Source: Streblospio benedicti
Lineage: Eukaryota > Annelida > Polychaeta > Spionida > Spionidae
DNA length: 64,000 bases
Assembly: GCA_019095985.1 (NCBI GenBank)
Contig: CM032661.1
Span: 1,672,245 to 1,736,244 of the forward strand
Reading direction: 5' to 3'
Part shown: piece by piece, positions 12,904 through 31,043 of the stretch
Position numbering within the stretch: position 1 is the stretch's first letter
Layout: every line of letters begins with the position of its first letter
Program-made: the position numbers and the translations under genes
Notes under the pieces: generated by a model
Told to the model about the DNA's origin: nothing
The model's database searches: none
The model's input: the letters and a program-made list of their open reading frames with translations, nothing else

Positions 12904-14045
12904 ATGAAGTGCATGATTGTCCTCGCCCTCGCGGCCGTCGCCACCGCCCCTGCTACTGGCCCCGGCTACTCCGCCTCTGCCTCCTCGTACACCTACCACG
13001 GCAAGTACGGCGGCAAGTGCGAGTACGACGGCATCTACTACCGTGACCCCGTCTCCTTCATCTTCTGCTCCAACGGCAACAGCTACGAGCAGCCCTGCGC
13101 ACCCGGCACCGAGAACTCCGACTACGCCAGCTACAAGTACGGCAACCAGTACAGCTACAGCGACTTCTGCGATGTGAACCTCGTGGCCCTTGGAAAGTAC
13201 TACGCTCCCAAGTATGAGGCTCCTAAGTACGAGGAGCCCAAGTATGCCCAAGTAGAGAGCCCAAGTATGAAGAGCCCAAATATGAAGCCCCCAAGTATGA
13301 GGAGCCCAAGTATGAAGCCCCCAAGTATGAAGAGCCCAAATATGAAGCCCCCAAGTATGAAGCCCCCAAGTATGAGGAGCCCAAGTATGAAGAGCCCAAG
13401 TATGAGCCCAAGAAGGATTACGGATACGCACCCAGGAAAGATTACGGATACGAGCCCAGGTATGTGCCTTGAAGCTTTATTTTTAATGATGATTGTTTGC
13501 CAATACAATGATTGTTGGCACTAGATCATTTTACCTACATGCTTAGTTAGTAGTCAGATAACTGCTCTGTCATAGCATATCATGGGTCTCGAACCTACAT
13601 CCTAGCAATTCATACATGGCAACAAGAGCTTGGTTACACTGGCTTTGACAATAAGCTGAGATCAATTGTGAAAGGCATTTAAATTCATTTATCAGAATTT
13701 CTTATGGAGCAATATTCTAAAGCAACTGCACCAGGTCATTTGACAGTATCTCCTGGGTTGTGATTAATGAGTTTTATGTCTATAATATATCTGGTAATAT
13801 GTATATTCGAGGCCATGATTTTAAGCATAATGACTACGTCTATATCCAAGGGTTAATAAACAAGTTATAACCGGTAACTCGTCTTAACACAAGTACTTCA
13901 TTTACACTATAGGTATGATGGTTACGGCTACAACCGTGGCTATGGATACGACAGATACGACAACCGCGGATACGGCTATGACAGATACAACCGTGGCTAC
14001 GGATACGACAGCTACAACCGTGGATACAACGGATATGCCTATTAA
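12904..14045 (+). CDS. Secreted chitin-binding-like protein with KYEEP and GY repeats (2 exons)
   Basis: Exon 1 is 12904-13459 (donor GTATGT) and exon 2 is 13913-14045. Residues 1-15 form a signal peptide. Residues 33-91 resemble a peritrophin-A/CBM14 chitin-binding domain: Cys39, a DGIYY motif, FIFCSNG with Cys55, Cys65 and Cys89. Only four of the usual six cysteines are present. Then come tandem KYEEP/KYEAP pentapeptides, KDYGY units and, in exon 2, GYGYDRYNR repeats ending NGYAY-stop. The frame breaks near 13247-13256. The first repeats are in the start frame, whereas the rest of the repeat tract and exon 2 lie in the frame one base earlier (one base missing or two extra). This could be an assembly error or a real mutation. 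Codons are strongly GC-ending, unlike the flanks. Likely an extracellular chitin, cuticle or shell-type matrix protein; function is inferred. Confidence 0.75.
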
Positions 14046-14086
14046 ATCTATTCAATTTGAGGGCATCGGTGGTGAAGGACATTTTG

Positions 14087-14092
14087 AATAAA
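14087..14092 (+). terminator. Poly(A) signal of the KYEEP-repeat gene
   Basis: AATAAA lies 42 bases after the stop codon at 14043-14045 and is followed by AT-rich sequence. This is a normal position for cleavage and polyadenylation of a short 3' UTR. Confidence 0.6.
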
Positions 14093-14099
14093 AATTTAT

Positions 14100-17000
14100 A
14101 TAAATATGTCATTTTTTCTTCTTTATTTTGAAAGTTTATATGTTGAGTATTTACAGTCCACACATATATCAAAATGTAAACTAAATAAAAGTACGTGTAA
14201 TTGTGATATAGCACGGGGATACCTCAACAATATGGACATATAGCCATTATGGACATTATTTCATTCTTCTGAAGTTTTAAGAAATTGAAACTTTAATAGT
14301 AATGCCAGTCTAAGGTATATATAACGTATGCTAACCACGAATCCATCACATAGAAAATACATTTGCAGTTTGCATTATGTTGGACAATAAAGCCAAAATG
14401 CATACCTACTGCGGAACAGCAGTGTTCTGTTAATTTTGGTGCTATCTGAGTGGGATTGCTAAACATAGTTGTTGTTAAATAGTTGCAATTTGATTAATCA
14501 ACTGCTTTTCAAAGTAATTTATGCCAACCTTTTTCTGAAATGTTGTACCCTAGTATTTGTACCGATTTATTGTTTTTTTTTCTTTTTTTGCTATTTGATA
14601 CACACCTTGCTGTTATTGCTAAGTTTCTCCAGCTTATCATGGCATATCACTGGCCATTTGTAACCAGTTGCCATTAATGACGACGATGTTTTATAGCACG
14701 ACGTGTACAATTGTGTACACGTAGCATACCTACTTATGTGTTCACTTTGATGTACTTCAGAAGTTTGTCCTCTCATTATATTATCGGTGCTCTCACTTGT
14801 TCACATTTGATATTTAGCTCTGTTTGCTACCGCCATCCTTATCTATTCCGGCTTATTACTTACTGGAAATGATTATCATGAACATCGGACTTTGAAGGCT
14901 GTTTGAATGGGAAAGGCGTGAAACCCACGATGACTACCGCACGTATTGAAGTTTTCATTTCAACGTGTTCACGCGTGTGCGTGCCTGCCTGCCTCCGTGT
15001 GTGCGTGCGCGTGTCTGTGTGTACGTGTGCGTGTGTATGCGCGCGCTCGTGTGTATTAGAACAATGCACACCGCTCATACAGTGCAATACAAGAGCCTGC
15101 GGTGGTCAGCGGCCACATATATAAGTGTGTGAATCTCAATCGAATGCCATCTTGTTACATCACCTAATTGTCTGGCTGGCCACATTAAACACAGTGCTGT
15201 GTGCTGTTGGTCACCATATGCCCTATTTGCACTAATGAAGGCATTGTGCCAACCCGGTCGTTGTTTACCGATAGTTTGGACCCTTGCCATTTAACCTCTA
15301 ATTTTAAACATCTGGAACCCTTGCACATTTTACACGAATGATACGGCCTCATCACAAATATACCTTTTATACCTTTTATATTTTCGCACCACCCCCTTTT
15401 TGAAAACCTGGATCTGCATATAGTTATAAATAGGCATAGATAGCATCTAATATAAATCCATGCATTAAGGGTGTTACATGAAGAACAGATGTTTAAAGTG
15501 TCACGGTAAATTGAGGCACGCAATCACAAGTCTTGCCTTGTCTCAAGTCAAGCTTGCGGCCATACAACCCGCTACCTTGCCCCCTCCCCAAACCAGTGAA
15601 AATAGCAGTTTACCTTTCATGGAAGGATGTGGGATTTTAAATCTGCCTATATGGAAGTGATTCATTATACGACTTCCATCTTCCATTATGAACATGCCAC
15701 ATTAGTGTAACCAAAGGTCTGACGGTGGGGTTTTCTTACCTAATCTACTTGCAGTGTAGATCTACGAAATCTGCGATCGGGCATGTCTTTGCAAACAACA
15801 CTTTTTACTGAAACAAAACACCAAAATGACATGATTAGCGTGCACATACGGAAGGAAAGAAGTGCACTTAGGTTATATGATATCTGAATATTCAGGTAAA
15901 TTGATCTTTCTTTCTTATTTGGAGACACAAGAGTAGTTTGCAAAAAAAAATGACTTGTGATTCTATGGTGTAAAGATTCTGATAGGGTTTTGCTTATGCT
16001 GGTATGCGTAGAATTATGATTGTTTTGTATTAGACCAGGCAAAGTAGTAATATAAAGGGAAGGTGGTGAAATGTGTTCATGCCTAGTTAAATTATTACAG
16101 GTATGCCTATTTCCATCATTTAAACGTCAAAACATGACCAAAAAATGAAAAATATCCTGACTGAATCAATAACATGCATGTTAATTACAAATCACATTAT
16201 GAACATACTTCTGACAAAAATATGGGAATTCAGAACTGGCTCTAAATATAAACAGCTTGGTATATTTATATTCTATATTTTCATTTTACATTTCGCCAAA
16301 ACACGCGCATACATACATGCACGCACACACGCACGCACACACACGTAGGCCTAACCAAATAACAAGCCTAAAATTGAAACCTTGTTCTTGTCACTCTGTG
16401 AAACTACACCAAACAAATGTTCAAGCTCTCATATTTAAAAAGGGTTTAATATATCATGGAAGTATCATGGAAGTATGAATTAAAATCCAATTACAGGCGT
16501 CACTACAAACACTGTATTGTTGATCAAAAGTCTGATAGGACACAGGTTTGTAAACTGGCGGATCTATCTATCAATGTTATGTCAAAGAACGCACAATATG
16601 TGAGGGAAAGCAATGGCTGCTGGTCATGAAATATGCAAATAACGTAACTATAGTGCCAGTCAATTATAACTTAATTATACACGTGTGGAAATAAAATCTA
16701 ATCATCACCTAGATCGCGTTGATATGAAACTGATGGCACTAAAATAGCTTGGCAGTATGGTATGTCTATTTCTTTTTTACACTTTAATTCTGATGTCATT
16801 GATTTTTGTGGTTTCCTTTTAAAATCTAGATACGAGTGACCTGGTCATCGTTTTAAATATCTTTTGTAGACAAACAATGGCAAAGATAGAAAAGATGGCT
16901 GCATCAGATTGATTTTGAAGGGTGAAAATTAGAACCGACTGCCGTTTTTCATTTATAGAACTTTAACAATGATTATAGGTCAAAGATACATGTTGCACTA

Positions 17001-17120
17001 ATGGTTTTTAGGGTAAAGCATCAATCTTAATTAGTAGTTAACCAGAAGTCAGATCTACTAGACTGCATGGAAAAAAGTGACTATAAGTGACTATAACAAG
17101 CGAATAGTAATGGGGCGCGT
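14100..17120. other. Intergenic, no gene recognised
   Basis: The sequence is AT-rich and unannotatable by eye. Small points: a GT-rich stretch at 14965-15055; a fragment near 15395-15425 (TTTTTGAAAACCTGGATCTG) resembling the TIR of the CAGATCCAGG element family at 26632 and 28745; and a CA/CG microsatellite at 16300-16345. Confidence 0.35.
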
Positions 17121-17124
17121 TTGT

Positions 17125-17318
17125 GTAGATGAGGAAGAAAGGCCGAAAAATTAGGGATTTGAGGAAAGAGGCCAAAAAGAGGGATATGGGATTTCGAGGA
17201 AGTGGGATATTGGAAAAGGCTTTAAAAATTATGGGATGTGGGGAGAAAAGGCAAAAAAAATAAGGATGTGGGAAATAAGGCCAAAAATAATAGGGTGGTG
17301 GGGTTTATTGATGCCTTA
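17125..17318. repeat. Minisatellite of GGGATGTGGGAAATAAGGCC-type units
   Basis: Several diverged units of roughly 28-40 bp share GGGAT(G/A)TGGGA, GGAAG and AAGGCCAAAAA. The same unit family occurs in opposite orientation at 24700-24890. A C-rich run and a short CA tract follow (17319-17347). Confidence 0.65.
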
Positions 17319-17524
17319 TACCCCCCCCCCCACCCACACACACACACTTCACCACCAGTTACAGTAACTGGTGTAGTTTGCATTCCCGTCATTACTAGGT
17401 GAACGTCATTTAAAAAGTACTTTCTTTGTGCTACACAGGTGTGCTTTGTTATATCCATAGAGTTATTAGCCCGGCTGGACGTTTCAACTCAGGCGTTTGG
17501 GGTGGGTGGGGTGGGAGGCTATAT

Positions 17525-17976
17525 GTGCAACCGTTATAACAAAAGGTCCGGTGTTAATGACATGCTCGCGGAACTGCAATGGCCCTCACTAAGAACGCCC
17601 GTCTTATTGTGATGTATAGGCTTGCAAATGGTCTGACTCGAGTAAATGTAGAAAATAGACTAGTAACACCGAACAGGTTATCAAGAGGGATCCATCAACA
17701 TTCCTTCCAAACAATGTACTCCCGGTGTGAGACACGGATAAATTCATTTTATCCTCATACCATAAAGGATTGGAATAGCCTACCACACCACATAACATCC
17801 GCTGACACTCTTGACTGTTTCAAAACACTTGTACAAACTAAATGTTAGACTGAAATGTTTTCATTTATTCATGTAAATATTCTAAATTGTTTCTTATCCC
17901 ATGTGCACCACTACAAGGCAGAATCCATCAATCAGTTGATGTTGGCCTTTAAATGGTTGAAGAAGTTGAAGAGGGG
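17525..17976 (+). mobile_element. 5'-truncated LINE, reverse transcriptase C-terminal tail
   Basis: The translation contains the C-terminal signature found downstream of many non-LTR reverse transcriptases (Jockey/CR1-like): RLIVMYRLANGL, a central SFYPHTIKDWNSLP motif and a final FKTLVQTKC before the stop at 17846-17848. Just upstream, VNDMLAELQWPSL is in another frame, so the copy is frameshifted as well as 5'-truncated. The 3' UTR carries a GGCAGAATCCAT motif and ends in GAAGAAGTTGAAGAGG, the GAA-rich terminal repeat seen in such families. It is a dead fragment. Confidence 0.8.
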
Positions 17977-20700
17977 CATTTTGCAAGCGGACCTTGCATT
18001 CCACGGGTTCTGCAACAAAATAAAAGTCTGGGTCAACAAAATGCAATTACGAATACGAAATAAAGGTTTTTGTTAATATCATTAAACGCAAGGTTATCTA
18101 TTGCAAAAATAGGTACTGGTCATGAAGACGTTGTAAGTTTACAATATCCATATTGTAATGGTTTTTAGTGTGTCTATCATTGAGTATTTGACACCCCTCT
18201 TTTATTACTTAGCAAATTTCCATCACCTATCTTTTAGGGAAAAACATTTAAAAATCCTTTTTTCCCCTAGATTATTGAGGAGGACCATTGTTTTGCCTAC
18301 TGCCCCCCTCACCCACGCACACGCACTGTCCGCACACACACGCATCTTTCACTACACAAGTGTGAGACCAAATGTGCATTTTAAAGAAAGGTATAAATAT
18401 ATGAATATATGTCGACCCAATCCGTAGTGTGATTCCCCCCCCCCGGCCACTCCCAGGTTTGCTTTTTTGTATATGAGTACGTTTTGTGTAAAATTCGAAA
18501 CTTCATACTATACGTCCACTGCAAAGACATATTCTTGTTTATGTCAAACCCGTTTGCGTTAAAAGAATTATTACATCTATTTTACTATTTGTCTGGGATG
18601 TTGGTGTGAAAGAGTTATGTTTTATGTTGGAATTCCTGGTTTTATTATTTTTTGATGGGCAGTAATTGTGTTTATGATTCATTTTATTGTTTTCCTTCTT
18701 CATAGCCGTGAATGAATCCATACTGTGTCTGTATTCACCCGTGGCAGTGGCAATAACAAGCCAAGGTATGCGGTAGCTTGGTACTTCAACTGTCTGTCGA
18801 GTCTCGCGATGTTGTGTATTGCTGATTTTGTGAACCAATTTTAAAACATTTATATTCATGTAACAATGGTATAGATATGACAGAATGAAGAGGACAATGT
18901 ATTCTTTCTAATGCAATGCCTTCAAGCAGCATTAATAGTGTTGACAGACGAAATAGAGGGTAGAAATTTTAGGGGCCAAAATAATACATTGTTATGCCTG
19001 ATAGGCAATTTACTATCATTGCAGTATCAACAAAGCCATATAATCCAGTTATACCAGTCAAAATTATCGTTTGTGCGTACTAAAATGCTCCCAACATATT
19101 GCTACCAGCGCCCAACACCGCTTTACAACACCCACCACTAAAGAATTTCTCCAACACCGACGGACAGTTGAAGCCCCGTGGGTAGCGTTTTAGTGTCAAC
19201 TTAGACTCTCGTCTGCAGAGTTCCGAATGCGATTGAAAACAATCAATGACATTGTTCTTGAACCGAAATATTTCATTTCTTAGAAAAAAAAATATTCTCG
19301 CCTCTTTCCAACGGCGCTTGGCTTTCGGTGACACCATAATAATTATATTCGCGTAATTATATTATTTGTGGCTATTAACGGACGCTTGAAGTCTGACACC
19401 TTGAAATAGAGCCATCACTCCCCGAGGTTATTTCATGATTTATGTGGTAGCCAGCTGAAATATTTAACGTCTTTGTGTCACAACCGAAATGTTTGACCAT
19501 TTATCTCCCTATCGCAATGTGTGTGGATGTTCGGATTTTCGTTTGCAATCACCGAATGGTGTCAACTTTTTACAAACATTGTTAGCCATAAAGAAAGGGC
19601 TAATATTGACTCCAAGTTGACTAGACGTATCAGATCAGAAAGGTATTGCATGTCTTTCTCAAAGGAAACTTTAGAAATCGCATGGTAATATTTGACAGCG
19701 CTGCATACCTCATTGATACCTAATGATTACTTCAACAGTGCAGAAGAAAACACTTCATAGATCGGTTATTTGGTTTTATCTAATAGATTCTATTCTGATG
19801 ATTGACTTTTATAAACAAGCCGCTTTATTTAAGTGATCAAGTGGTTTATCTTAAACATCAAATCAGGATATCTTTTTAAAGTAACACCCACATGTGCTGG
19901 AGCGGCAATTGTTAGCTTGTGAAAATAAAAACACAAAAAATGAAAGAAAAACTATTCACTATGAAATATTGGGGGAATTGGAATATGGTTCATTGATCAT
20001 GTAATGTCTTTAAAAGGTGGGCATTCAAAATTACATTTCAGATAGAAGTGAAATATGGTGGAGCAATATAAAGTCTAGTTCTGGTGATGTATATACGGAT
20101 GAAAAGGATTAGAGTTGTGTGTATTGAATGCAATGCTGTTTAGATAGCAGACAGAAAGCATGGAATTATATGGATATTATATCAATATACTGCAGGTACA
20201 ACAGGCCGTTGTTTATGTTATGGATTGTTTATATGTCCGTGATTTTATTTTAGTTTTATTGTGTACGTAGATGCATTATCGGTGGAAGGATTGAATTGGA
20301 TGCAATTATGATTTGTACAACTATTTTGGAAAACATAAGAATTGCATCACATGATTGCGATGAAGTAAATTACTCCATTTTAAGGAATCAGATACGAATC
20401 AGGATACGATCACTTTGTATTGTCAATTATCAAGTAGTAAATGATTGCCAATTATGATAAGTAGTTTTTTAATTCACGTAAGTACGATGAATCATAAACA
20501 GTTTCAACATAGACGATCAATTATTTTTGTCCAGCCTCAAATGTGTTTTATAATAAAATGTGATAATGTAGACCTGGATGCCTAAGAATCGAAGATTCTG
20601 CGCTTTCGGTTCCAATTGGGGTTAGTGATAATGAAGACAAAATTGCGCTTGAAAATTGAAATCAGAAAACCTTCAATTAAGTACCTGTTGGGGCTAAGTT
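17977..20700. other. Intergenic; one dispersed repeat, otherwise unremarkable
   Basis: Copy 2 of the 10162 repeat is at 18780-18956. A C-run sits at 18435-18444. I see no exon with supporting splice sites or recognisable protein family. Confidence 0.35.
18780..18956. repeat. Dispersed repeat, copy 2 (partner at 10162)
   Basis: Same-orientation diverged copy of 10162-10350. Both begin GGTACTTCAACTGTCT-like and end GACAGACGAAATAG, with TTTATAT(T/C)CATGTAA and ATGCAATGCC-like blocks in between. Confidence 0.55.
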
Positions 20701-20719
20701 GTCAACAGTTCATAAGACC

Positions 20720-27513
<6,794 letters not shown>

Positions 27514-27559
27514 CAGAACTGCACCAGTGCTCACAGAGCGCAGATAGTAATTGCAATTG

Positions 27560-27990
27560 GTGATGCCTTAGGTGGAATATTATGGCCATGTGACACTAGT
27601 GTAGTGATTGGTGGGATTCTATGGGGATGTCAATTGACCAATGTTATACTGATGTCCTTGGTGGAATGTTATTCTGATGTCACGGGATGGGTGTTATAGT
27701 GATGTCATTGGTAGAATGTTATTCTGATGTCACTTGATCACTGTTTTAGTGATGTTATTGGTGGAATGTTATGGGGATGTCACTGAATCAATGTTATAGT
27801 GATTTGTCTGATGGAATGTTATATATGGTTTCTTAGTGGAGTGTTATGGTGATGTCATTGGTTAAATGTTGTTAGTCAATATTATGTGTGATGTTACAGA
27901 TTGAGTGTTTGATGTTCTTGGTGGAATGTTATGTGGATGTCAGTGGTGGAATAGTATGACAATGTCGCAGGTTGATTGTTAAGATGTAAT
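27560..27990. repeat. Minisatellite downstream of GT92 stop codon
   Basis: At least ten diverged units carry GGTGGAATGTTATGGTGATG and TCAATGTTATAGTGATGTC words with a period of roughly 40-45 bp. They form the putative 3' UTR/flank of the GT92 gene. Confidence 0.7.
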
Positions 27991-28483
27991 TATCACATGG
28001 ATGTCATATGAATGTAGGTGATCAGAACTGAATATTACTCACACACATGCACTGACAGATCGAGATTTTCAGAAAGGGATGGAACAACAAGTGGGTTACC
28101 AAGTTTTTGAACACCTGAAAGCTCACAAAGATACAAAAAAACAGTCACACATGAAAATGTCAGTTATCTTTTGGGGAAAATAGCCTATATGACCAAGGTT
28201 CTTATGGATCTGCCATTTTAAACATACACGTATGCAGTTTGATTAGATGAATTATTACTGTAGTGTCACACTAGTCAGACAAAACAAGAATAATGTTTGT
28301 GGGTGCCTACTCTGGATACCATATGACAGTAGTTATGATATATGTGAAAGTTACACTAAGTACAGTGGTACTCATGCCTCAGGTAATGATACCTATCAAG
28401 GTGCTAGATCATAATAGTCCTTGCAGTGTGATTCAGTGCTTTTGTTTTGAAATTTTGTTTTAAATGTTGTGTCTGAAATATGA

Positions 28484-28489
28484 AATAAA
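28484..28489 (+). terminator. Possible poly(A) signal of the GT92 gene
   Basis: AATAAA about 970 bases after the stop at 27513, in an AT-rich stretch. It is the first clear AATAAA after the minisatellite, but no transcript evidence is available. Confidence 0.3.
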
Positions 28490-28744
28490 TATAATGTAAT
28501 AATGACAGTGATTTAAAATAAAATATCTATAAACATTCTTTGGGTACTTCTGCAATGTTAAACTTCTTACCTGTCACCCTCGAGAGAAGGCCCTAATCTC
28601 TATATTGTCAATTGGGTGGTCATGCAGCCAGCTGAGGGGCACTATACTGAATCAATTATACAATGTTATGCTCCGGAAAGAACATACCTGTTTGTCCAAT
28701 ACAAAATGTCAGAGTTTTCATCAAAAATTGAAATATTAAGTAAA

Positions 28745-28938
28745 ATGCACTGGCAGATCCAGGTTTTTGGAAACAGGGTGGGGGGAGCGCACGTAATGGT
28801 TTTCATGGGTTTTGTATTCATGATCGATGGCAGACAGGCCAAAAACTCTATGAAAATGAAGTATTTTGTGGGAAAAGAGGTGTGGGGTGTGGTGCGAGTC
28901 GCGTGCCACCTGCGCCTTCCTGGATCTACCTATGAAAT
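28745..28938. mobile_element. CAGATCCAGG-TIR element, second copy
   Basis: Left end GGCAGATCCAGGTTTTTGGA and right end CTTCCTGGATCTACCTATGA form inverted repeats matching the element at 26632-26972. No coding content. Confidence 0.5.
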
Positions 28939-28994
28939 GCACCATGCCTTGTTTATTACTTCCCAAGTATATTAATAATGAAATTCAATATTAA

Positions 28995-29190
28995 GTGCTA
29001 TGTTGCATTCATCATCATTCGTGATTTACTCTGAAATGAAGAGGGGCGGATTTCAATGTACAAAATGTGAGGGAGGGTATATATTGAGAGCACAACTTCC
29101 AAGAGGGGGGGGGGGTAAAATTTCAGTGTAAGTTAATGACACAAATCCGACCGACCACCTCCCCCTCATAAATAATGACAACTCCCAATG
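28995..29190. mobile_element. G-rich MITE-like element, copy A
   Basis: It ends in CTCATAAATAATGACAACTC, with a weaker inverted match at the other end (CATCATTCGTGATTT). The inside contains AATGTACAAAATGTG, a poly-G run and GACACAAATCCGACCG, all shared with 30842-31043. Confidence 0.5.
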
Positions 29191-29795
29191 AAAATTGGCT
29201 GAAATTTAGCATTTTTAGTTTTCATGAAAAACCTCTTCCAGGTGGTCAGGGCAGGCTCTAGTCATGTTTGGACAACTTTCTGAGCACAGGGAGCATGCTT
29301 ACCAAGGCCATAAAAACATCATCGATTTTATAATTGGCACGGTCTAAGGAAAATTGGCAAATCACACAAGCATATATTCACAAGGCAGCTAACGACTGTG
29401 TCCAACATGTAGTAAAAAAATGACAACCTTTCATGTGTGGATTTCTTTTAAATATTTTTGTAACAAAAAGTACCTATTTTTCGTTAATACCTGCAGAAAG
29501 CAGAACAGTGGTGGTTTTACAACAAACACCACACTCACACCCTATTCTTGAAACTAAAACTCTGATGAATCAGCGAAATTTGCAAGCAAGGTACACAAGT
29601 GCAGCCTCTCTCCAGTACGTCCCAAATTACTGTTTAAGGTTCTTGAGAAGAACATCCACGTGGTGCCCTCTAGTGGCAAGCACTGGCAAGCAATAAAACC
29701 ACTGCCACACAGTGCTGCCACCTGTTAGCTTATTGATCATAACAGTGACATAATGCTGCCACATGCTGGCTAAACATTGCATAAGTAGTAAAATT

Positions 29796-29925
29796 GACAC
29801 AAATATTTTTTAGAATAAAATCTAGCCTGAAGATGTGTTAATATTATTTTTTCCATTATTATAAATTATTATCTATCAGTGAGCAAAGTTTTGTGATGAT
29901 TCACAAAACTTTTTTTTTACTAGAA
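29796..29925. repeat. 130 bp dispersed repeat, copy A
   Basis: Highly similar to 30345-30479 in direct orientation. Both include AAAATCTAGCCT, TTATTATCTATCAGTGAGCA and a terminal hairpin AAAGTTTTGTGATGATTCACAAAACTTT. Confidence 0.7.
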
Positions 29926-30344
29926 ACGCATCTATGGATAACACTTGGATTGACGCTCTTTGTTAGTAATTTTATTCTATATCACTTTATTTATGCATTT
30001 GATACCTGATTATAGTTTTATTATCTTACTAAAGTCACTGATTCAATGTTCAAATAACCATAACCAATATTTATTCTGGCATTATAACAATATATTGTGT
30101 GTGAATCTAAGTGCATATACTTATTTACTGTAATATCACACGTTGAGGATATTAGATACCTTTCTTTAAATACTTATATCTCAAAAACTAGCCTGAAGAG
30201 GTATCATTATTTTGCTTTTTTTAGCTTTAAGGGAAAATTAGTTTTACAGCAATTCACACGAACGTTTTTTAGAAATTGCAGATTTAATTGTGACAGGTCA
30301 GTCATTCCTTTCATTCGCATTGTAACATATATCACAAAAATATC

Positions 30345-30479
30345 GACACAAATATTTTTTTTATAATAAAATCTAGCCTAACAATGTGTATTAATATTAT
30401 TTTTTTCCATTATTAGAAATTATTATCTATCAGTGAGCAAAGTTTTGTGATGATTCACAAAACTTTTTTTTACTAGACA
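30345..30479. repeat. 130 bp dispersed repeat, copy B
   Basis: Direct repeat partner of 29796-29925, 420 bp away and nearly identical over the last 60 bp including the hairpin. Confidence 0.7.
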
Positions 30480-30841
30480 TTCTCATCAACCTTAAGCAAC
30501 CTCCACACACCCTATATAATCTATATATATCTAAGTTTAAGGAACTATGGTGAACACTTCGTAAGATTGTTGACAAGCAAACACACGTGCGACCTCTATT
30601 ATTTTTAGGACTATATAGACCCTATATTAACATCAATTCTGGGCGTGTATTACGTAAAAAACAAAATGCTGACATGACATAGATCTACAAATGATGAAAT
30701 TCAAATAGTAGGACCAGTAGGGTCTAGTAATGATACTAATGAGACATTTGTATGTGAAACATTAAAGTTGTTTAAGTTGTTAAAAGTTGTTAAAGTTCTC
30801 TATATTGTTCATGTATTCTTTAATAAAATTCAATATTAAGT

Positions 30842-31043
30842 GCTCTGTTGCATCCATGATTCACTCAGAAGGGGGGGGGGGGCGCTCGAGAGGGGATATC
30901 AATGCACAAAATGTGACTGGCAGGGGGGGGGGGGCGGTAAGTTTTGAGTTCACAACTTCCAGGGGGGGGGGGGATTTCAGTGTAATTTAATGACACAAAT
31001 CCGACCGCCCCCTCTCACTCATAAATAATGACAGCTCCCTAAT
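30842..31043. mobile_element. G-rich MITE-like element, copy B
   Basis: Second copy of the 28995 element. Both share the upstream sequence CAATATTAAGTGCT, three poly-G runs or remnants, GACACAAATCCGACCG and CTCATAAATAATGACA(A/G)CTCCC. Confidence 0.55.

Noticed and set aside
12865-13431. 188-residue minus-strand frame rich in Val/Ala and HTWG(L/A) repeats
   Set aside because: Antisense shadow of the GC-rich exon and pentapeptide repeat of the KYEEP gene.
13580-13625. Minus-strand GGTTCGAGACC, a perfect-looking tRNA B box
   Set aside because: No A box at the right distance and no cloverleaf could be drawn; treated as chance or an eroded SINE fragment.
29433-29696. 87-residue frame in the gene-poor region
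   Set aside because: No recognised domain, no splice context and composition like the surrounding non-coding DNA.
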